DNA of 17,121 bases from CABZJG01 sp965659715 (GTDB lineage: Bacteria; Pseudomonadota; Alphaproteobacteria; Rhodobacterales; Rhodobacteraceae). The stretch is taken from positions 1-17,121 of the forward strand of contig CBFHXE010000054.1 of assembly GCA_965659715.1 (NCBI GenBank), written 5' to 3'. A program made the translations under genes and the position numbers. Under the pieces are notes generated by a model, which saw nothing but the letters and a program-made list of their open reading frames with translations, was not told the DNA's origin and ran no database searches. Shown here piece by piece: positions 14,171 to 17,121 of this stretch; the first letter of the stretch is position 1; each line of letters starts with the position of its first letter.

Positions 14171-14912
14171 TTTTCCAGATGGATATAAAAAACATGTGCT
14201 GGTAACTGTAGACAGCACCAATGCAGAGGCCGCGCGCATTGCGGGCTCTTTATCATCGCCAACTTGGATTTTGGGGCTTAAACAGACCGCCGGACGCGGA
14301 CGTGGGGGGCGCCAATGGGCTGACCCACAGGGCAATTTTGCGGCGACGCTGGTTCTGTTTCCGGATGATCCGCTACAAACCCGTGTTTTACGCTCATTTG
14401 TGGCTGCCGTTGCATTATTTGACGCTTTGGTCACGCTCACAGGTCGGGCTGAAGCCTTTTCACTAAAGTGGCCAAATGATGTGCTGCTCAATGGCGCTAA
14501 ACTGGCCGGTATATTGCTTGAAACTGTACCGCTGTCCGCAGGGCGTTCGGCCTTGGCGATCGGGATGGGGGTAAACCTTGTCGAGGCGCCGTCCCTCGCA
14601 GAGCTTTCCAAGGGCTCTGTGCCGCCTGTTTCATTGCAAGACGCGACAGGAAGCACTGTGACAGCAGAAGAATTTTTAGATTTTCTTGCTGCGTCCTACG
14701 CCGCCTGCGAAGAACAGTTTTCCACCTTTGGTTTTGAGCCTATTCGCCGCGCATGGCTTGCCCGCGCCGCCCGTCTGGGCGAGATGATTACTGCCCGCAG
14801 CGGGCAGGCCGAAGTTAGCGGAATATTTGACACCATCGACGAGACAGGGCATTTGATTCTAAACACCGCTCAGGGCAAACAGGCCATTGCGGCAGCCGAT
14901 GTCTTCTTTTAA
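14160..14912 (+). CDS. birA: Biotin--[acetyl-CoA-carboxylase] ligase, no DNA-binding domain
   Basis: This enzyme activates biotin with ATP and attaches it to the carrier protein of biotin-dependent carboxylases. Motifs are DSTNAEA (18-24), the biotinyl-AMP loop GRGRGGRQW (45-53), KWPNDVLL (103-110) and KLAGILLE (114-121), followed by a small C-terminal SH3-like domain. There is no N-terminal winged-helix domain, so it should not act as a repressor like E. coli BirA. The start is uncertain because no ATG fits. TTG at 14160 gives 250 residues starting MSASFPDGY, which resembles relatives, and overlaps nuoN by 11 bases without a clear ribosome binding site. Alternatives are TTG at 14103 (269 residues) and GTG at 14196, which still precedes the DSTNAEA motif. 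Confidence 0.92.
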   Translation: MSASFPDGYKKHVLVTVDSTNAEAARIAGSLSSPTWILGLKQTAGRGRGGRQWADPQGNFAATLVLFPDDPLQTRVLRSFVAAVALFDALVTLTGRAEAFSLKWPNDVLLNGAKLAGILLETVPLSAGRSALAIGMGVNLVEAPSLAELSKGSVPPVSLQDATGSTVTAEEFLDFLAASYAACEEQFSTFGFEPIRRAWLARAARLGEMITARSGQAEVSGIFDTIDETGHLILNTAQGKQAIAAADVFF

Positions 14913-14923
14913 GGGAAAAACAG

Positions 14924-15691
14924 ATGTTACTGACCATTGATTGCGGCAATACCAACACCATTTTTTCGATCTGGGATGGAAATAAGTTTATTGCAACTTG
15001 GCGCACTGTCACAGAGCATCAGCGCACGGCAGATCAATATTTTGTCTGGCTGACAACTCTGATGAAGGCTCAAAAACTGACCGCAGATATATCCGAAGTT
15101 GTCGTGGCCTCATCCGTTCCCAAGGTCGTCTTTAATCTAAGGGTACTATGCGACCGTTATTTTAATTGCAGGCCTTTGGTAGTTGGCAAGCCAGAGTGCA
15201 AATTGCCAGTAGCACCGCGCGTTGATCCGGGCACAAAAATAGGCCCGGACCGCTTGGCCAATGTTGCTGGCGCATTTGATCGGCACGGCGGAAATTGTGT
15301 GGTTGTCGATTTTGGCACCGCGACCAATTTTGATATGGTGGCGGAAGATGGCGCTTATATAGGCGGTATTATTGCCCCCGGTGTGAACCTAAGCCTTGAA
15401 GCCTTGCATCTTGGCACTGCCGCTTTACCCCATGTGGACATTACCCAGCCGGAAAAAGTGATAGGCACCAATACCATCGCCTGTATCCAGTCGGGTGTTT
15501 TTTGGGGGTACACCGGCCTGATCCAAGGGTTGGTTGATCGCATAAGAGATGAATATGGAAAACCGTTGGTTGTGATTGGAACGGGCGGGTTGGCACCACT
15601 TTTTGCACAGGTTAGCGGTTTGTTTGATTTCATTGAGGATGACCTGACCAGCTATGGGCTGACTGTGATCCACAAATATAACAAAGGATAA
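14924..15691 (+). CDS. coaX: Type III pantothenate kinase
   Basis: CoaX phosphorylates pantothenate with ATP, the first committed step of coenzyme A synthesis; type III enzymes need a monovalent cation and are not inhibited by CoA. The 255-residue length is typical. The ASKHA-fold phosphate loop DCGNTNT is at 6-12 (Asp6), the pantothenate and cation site GPDRLANV is at 107-114 (Asp109), the second phosphate motif DFGTATNFD is at 129-137, and a Gly-rich adenosine segment GTGGLAP starts at 219. AAGGGA (14911-14916) lies 7 bases before the ATG. Proximity to birA is common in bacteria and groups two cofactor functions. Only 8 bases separate it from the RNase J gene. Confidence 0.95.
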   Translation: MLLTIDCGNTNTIFSIWDGNKFIATWRTVTEHQRTADQYFVWLTTLMKAQKLTADISEVVVASSVPKVVFNLRVLCDRYFNCRPLVVGKPECKLPVAPRVDPGTKIGPDRLANVAGAFDRHGGNCVVVDFGTATNFDMVAEDGAYIGGIIAPGVNLSLEALHLGTAALPHVDITQPEKVIGTNTIACIQSGVFWGYTGLIQGLVDRIRDEYGKPLVVIGTGGLAPLFAQVSGLFDFIEDDLTSYGLTVIHKYNKG

Positions 15692-15699
15692 AGATATAT

Positions 15700-17121
15700 A
15701 TGAGCAGTGATCGTCTGATCTATCTGCCGCTTGGCGGAGCCGGCGAAATTGGCATGAATGCCTATGTTTACGGATATGGGCCTGCCGGCCAAGAGCGGCT
15801 AATTGTTGTTGATCTCGGGGTGACCTTTCCAGATATGGATGGCACCCCCGGTGTTGATTTGATTTTGCCTGATATTGCGTGGCTAAAGGAACGCCGAAAT
15901 CAGATCGAAGCGATATTCATCACGCATGCTCATGAAGACCATGTTGGGGCGCTCGGTCATCTTTGGAACGATCTGGGTGCGCCGGTCTATGCGCGCGCGT
16001 TTACCGCCAATATAGCGCGGCGGAAAATGGACGAGTTTGGACATTCTGAAAAAGCCATCACGACCGCAACAAAATGGCCCGACACCATTCAGGCTGGACC
16101 GTTTGAGGTGGGTTTTTTGCCCATATCCCATTCGATCCCTGAAAGCAGTGCTTTGGTGATCGACACTCCTGAAGGCAGGTTGATCCACAGTGGAGACTTT
16201 AAACTTGATGAAACCCCCGTGGTGGGCGAGCCATTTGATGCAAAGCTGTGGGGCGAGGTCGCAAAGAGCGGTGTGAAAGCACTTATTTGTGATAGTACAA
16301 ATGTATTCTCAACCCATGAAGGCCGATCCGAAGCCAGTCTGGCCCAAGACATCGAAGAGCTGATCTCAAACGCGCCAAACATGGTGGTTGCGACAACCTT
16401 TGCCAGCAATGTTGCGCGGGTTAAAACCCTTGCCGACGCGGGCGTGCGCGCCGGCCGCTCGATCTGCCTGATGGGGCGGGCCATGCGCCGTATGATCGAA
16501 GCCGCCATTGAAACCGGGGTGCTTACGGATTTTCCAACGGTTGTCAGCAGTGAAGATGCACAGCAGATCCCCCGCCAGGACCTAATGCTTTTGGTCACCG
16601 GCAGTCAGGGCGAACGCCGTGCGGCCAGTGCCCAGCTTGCCAATGGAAAGTTTCAGGGCATCAAGCTTAAAGAAGGCGATCTTTTCCTGTTCTCGTCCAA
16701 AACAATTCCCGGCAACGAGCGCGGTGTAATCCGGATTATAAACCAGTTTTCCGAAATGGGCGTTGATGTGGTTGATGATGATTCCGGTCTTTATCATGTC
16801 TCAGGTCATGCCAACCGGCCGGATTTGCAGAAAATCCATTCTCTTGTGCAGCCGCAGATGATTATTCCAATGCATGGAGAGCATCGCCATTTGCGCGAGC
16901 ACAGTAAACTGGCAGCGCAAAGCGGTATAAGTTCGGTTATCTGCGTCAATGGCATGATGCTTGATTTATCGGGGAACGCTCCGAAGGTTGCAGAATATAT
17001 TGAAACTGGGCGGCGCTATTTAGACGGCTCGGTTCAGGTTGGTGCGCTGGACGGTGTGGTGCGAAACCGCATTCGAATGGCGTTGAACGGTCATGTTGTG
17101 GTCAATGTCATCTTGGATGAA
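15700..17121 (+). CDS. rnj: Ribonuclease J, 5' part (3' end outside window)
   Basis: RNase J is a metallo-beta-lactamase/beta-CASP nuclease with endonuclease and 5'-to-3' exonuclease activity in mRNA turnover and rRNA 5'-end maturation. The frame is open from ATG 15700 to the end of the window, giving 474 codons of a protein usually about 555 long. The zinc motif HAHEDH is intact (His76, His78, Asp80, His81), as are His144 (ISHSIPES), Asp166 (SGDFK), the beta-CASP motifs VTGSQGE and FSSKTIPGNE, and MHGEHRHL (His392 is the likely metal ligand). AAAGGA (15683-15688) lies 11 bases before the ATG and overlaps the end of coaX. The frame is uninterrupted, so truncation is due only to the window edge. 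Confidence 0.95.
   Translation, partial: MSSDRLIYLPLGGAGEIGMNAYVYGYGPAGQERLIVVDLGVTFPDMDGTPGVDLILPDIAWLKERRNQIEAIFITHAHEDHVGALGHLWNDLGAPVYARAFTANIARRKMDEFGHSEKAITTATKWPDTIQAGPFEVGFLPISHSIPESSALVIDTPEGRLIHSGDFKLDETPVVGEPFDAKLWGEVAKSGVKALICDSTNVFSTHEGRSEASLAQDIEELISNAPNMVVATTFASNVARVKTLADAGVRAGRSICLMGRAMRRMIEAAIETGVLTDFPTVVSSEDAQQIPRQDLMLLVTGSQGERRAASAQLANGKFQGIKLKEGDLFLFSSKTIPGNERGVIRIINQFSEMGVDVVDDDSGLYHVSGHANRPDLQKIHSLVQPQMIIPMHGEHRHLREHSKLAAQSGISSVICVNGMMLDLSGNAPKVAEYIETGRRYLDGSVQVGALDGVVRNRIRMALNGHVVVNVILDE

Noticed and set aside
14075..14656. 193-codon minus-strand frame opposite nuoN and birA
   Set aside because: Low-complexity Ser/Thr/Ala-rich translation, opposite a birA with all motifs intact; a codon-bias artefact.
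16089..16598. 169-codon minus-strand frame opposite RNase J
   Set aside because: The plus strand encodes an uninterrupted RNase J with all catalytic motifs; the minus frame has composition typical of a shadow.

Overview
The window is an almost gap-free, single-strand stretch of an alphaproteobacterial chromosome. It carries the nuo operon for respiratory complex I (proton-pumping NADH:quinone oxidoreductase) from the last codons of nuoC through nuoN, followed by birA, coaX and the first 474 codons of an RNase J gene. The protein sequences point to Rhodobacterales, in the roseobacter group: separate nuoC and nuoD, mitochondrial-like subunits, a NuoE with a C-terminal helix-hairpin-helix extension, a DUF5337-like small membrane gene between nuoE and nuoF, and a birA-coaX-RNase J tail after nuoN. 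Base composition looks moderate (GC a little above one half by eye), so a lower-GC marine roseobacter is likely. This assignment is inferred from recall of the families, not from a search.

Layout: nuoC end (1-52), nuoD, nuoE, a small two-helix membrane protein gene (2311-2535), nuoF, a 33-codon ORF (3842-3943), nuoG, a putative lipoprotein gene (5967-6383), nuoH, nuoI, a 46-codon ORF (7920-8060) that overlaps both neighbours by 4 bases, nuoJ, nuoK, nuoL, nuoM, nuoN, birA (probable TTG start inside the end of nuoN), coaX, and RNase J running off the right edge. If the small ORFs are counted, the longest non-coding gap is 46 bases (2265-2310). No gap exceeds 300 bases, and no internal promoter or intrinsic terminator is convincing.

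How the genes work together: NuoF (FMN, NADH site, one 4Fe-4S), NuoE (one 2Fe-2S) and NuoG (one 2Fe-2S, two 4Fe-4S) form the NADH-oxidising arm. NuoC, NuoD and NuoI carry electrons to quinone at the NuoD/NuoH interface. NuoJ, NuoK, NuoL, NuoM and NuoN form the proton-pumping membrane arm. Every diagnostic cofactor ligand and membrane-arm Lys/Glu I checked is present, so the complex should be functional. BirA (biotin-protein ligase without a DNA-binding domain), CoaX (type III pantothenate kinase) and RNase J are housekeeping enzymes that are probably read through from the nuo transcript.

The least explained content is four accessory reading frames placed between subunit genes (E/F, F/G, G/H and I/J), none of them in the J-to-N part. 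The 46-codon and 33-codon ORFs are the most likely to be missed. Other points worth a second look are a perfect 14-base repeat covering the 3' ends of both nuoF and nuoG, the NuoE extension, and a His/Asp-rich loop in NuoL. No mobile element, CRISPR array, tRNA or rRNA was seen.
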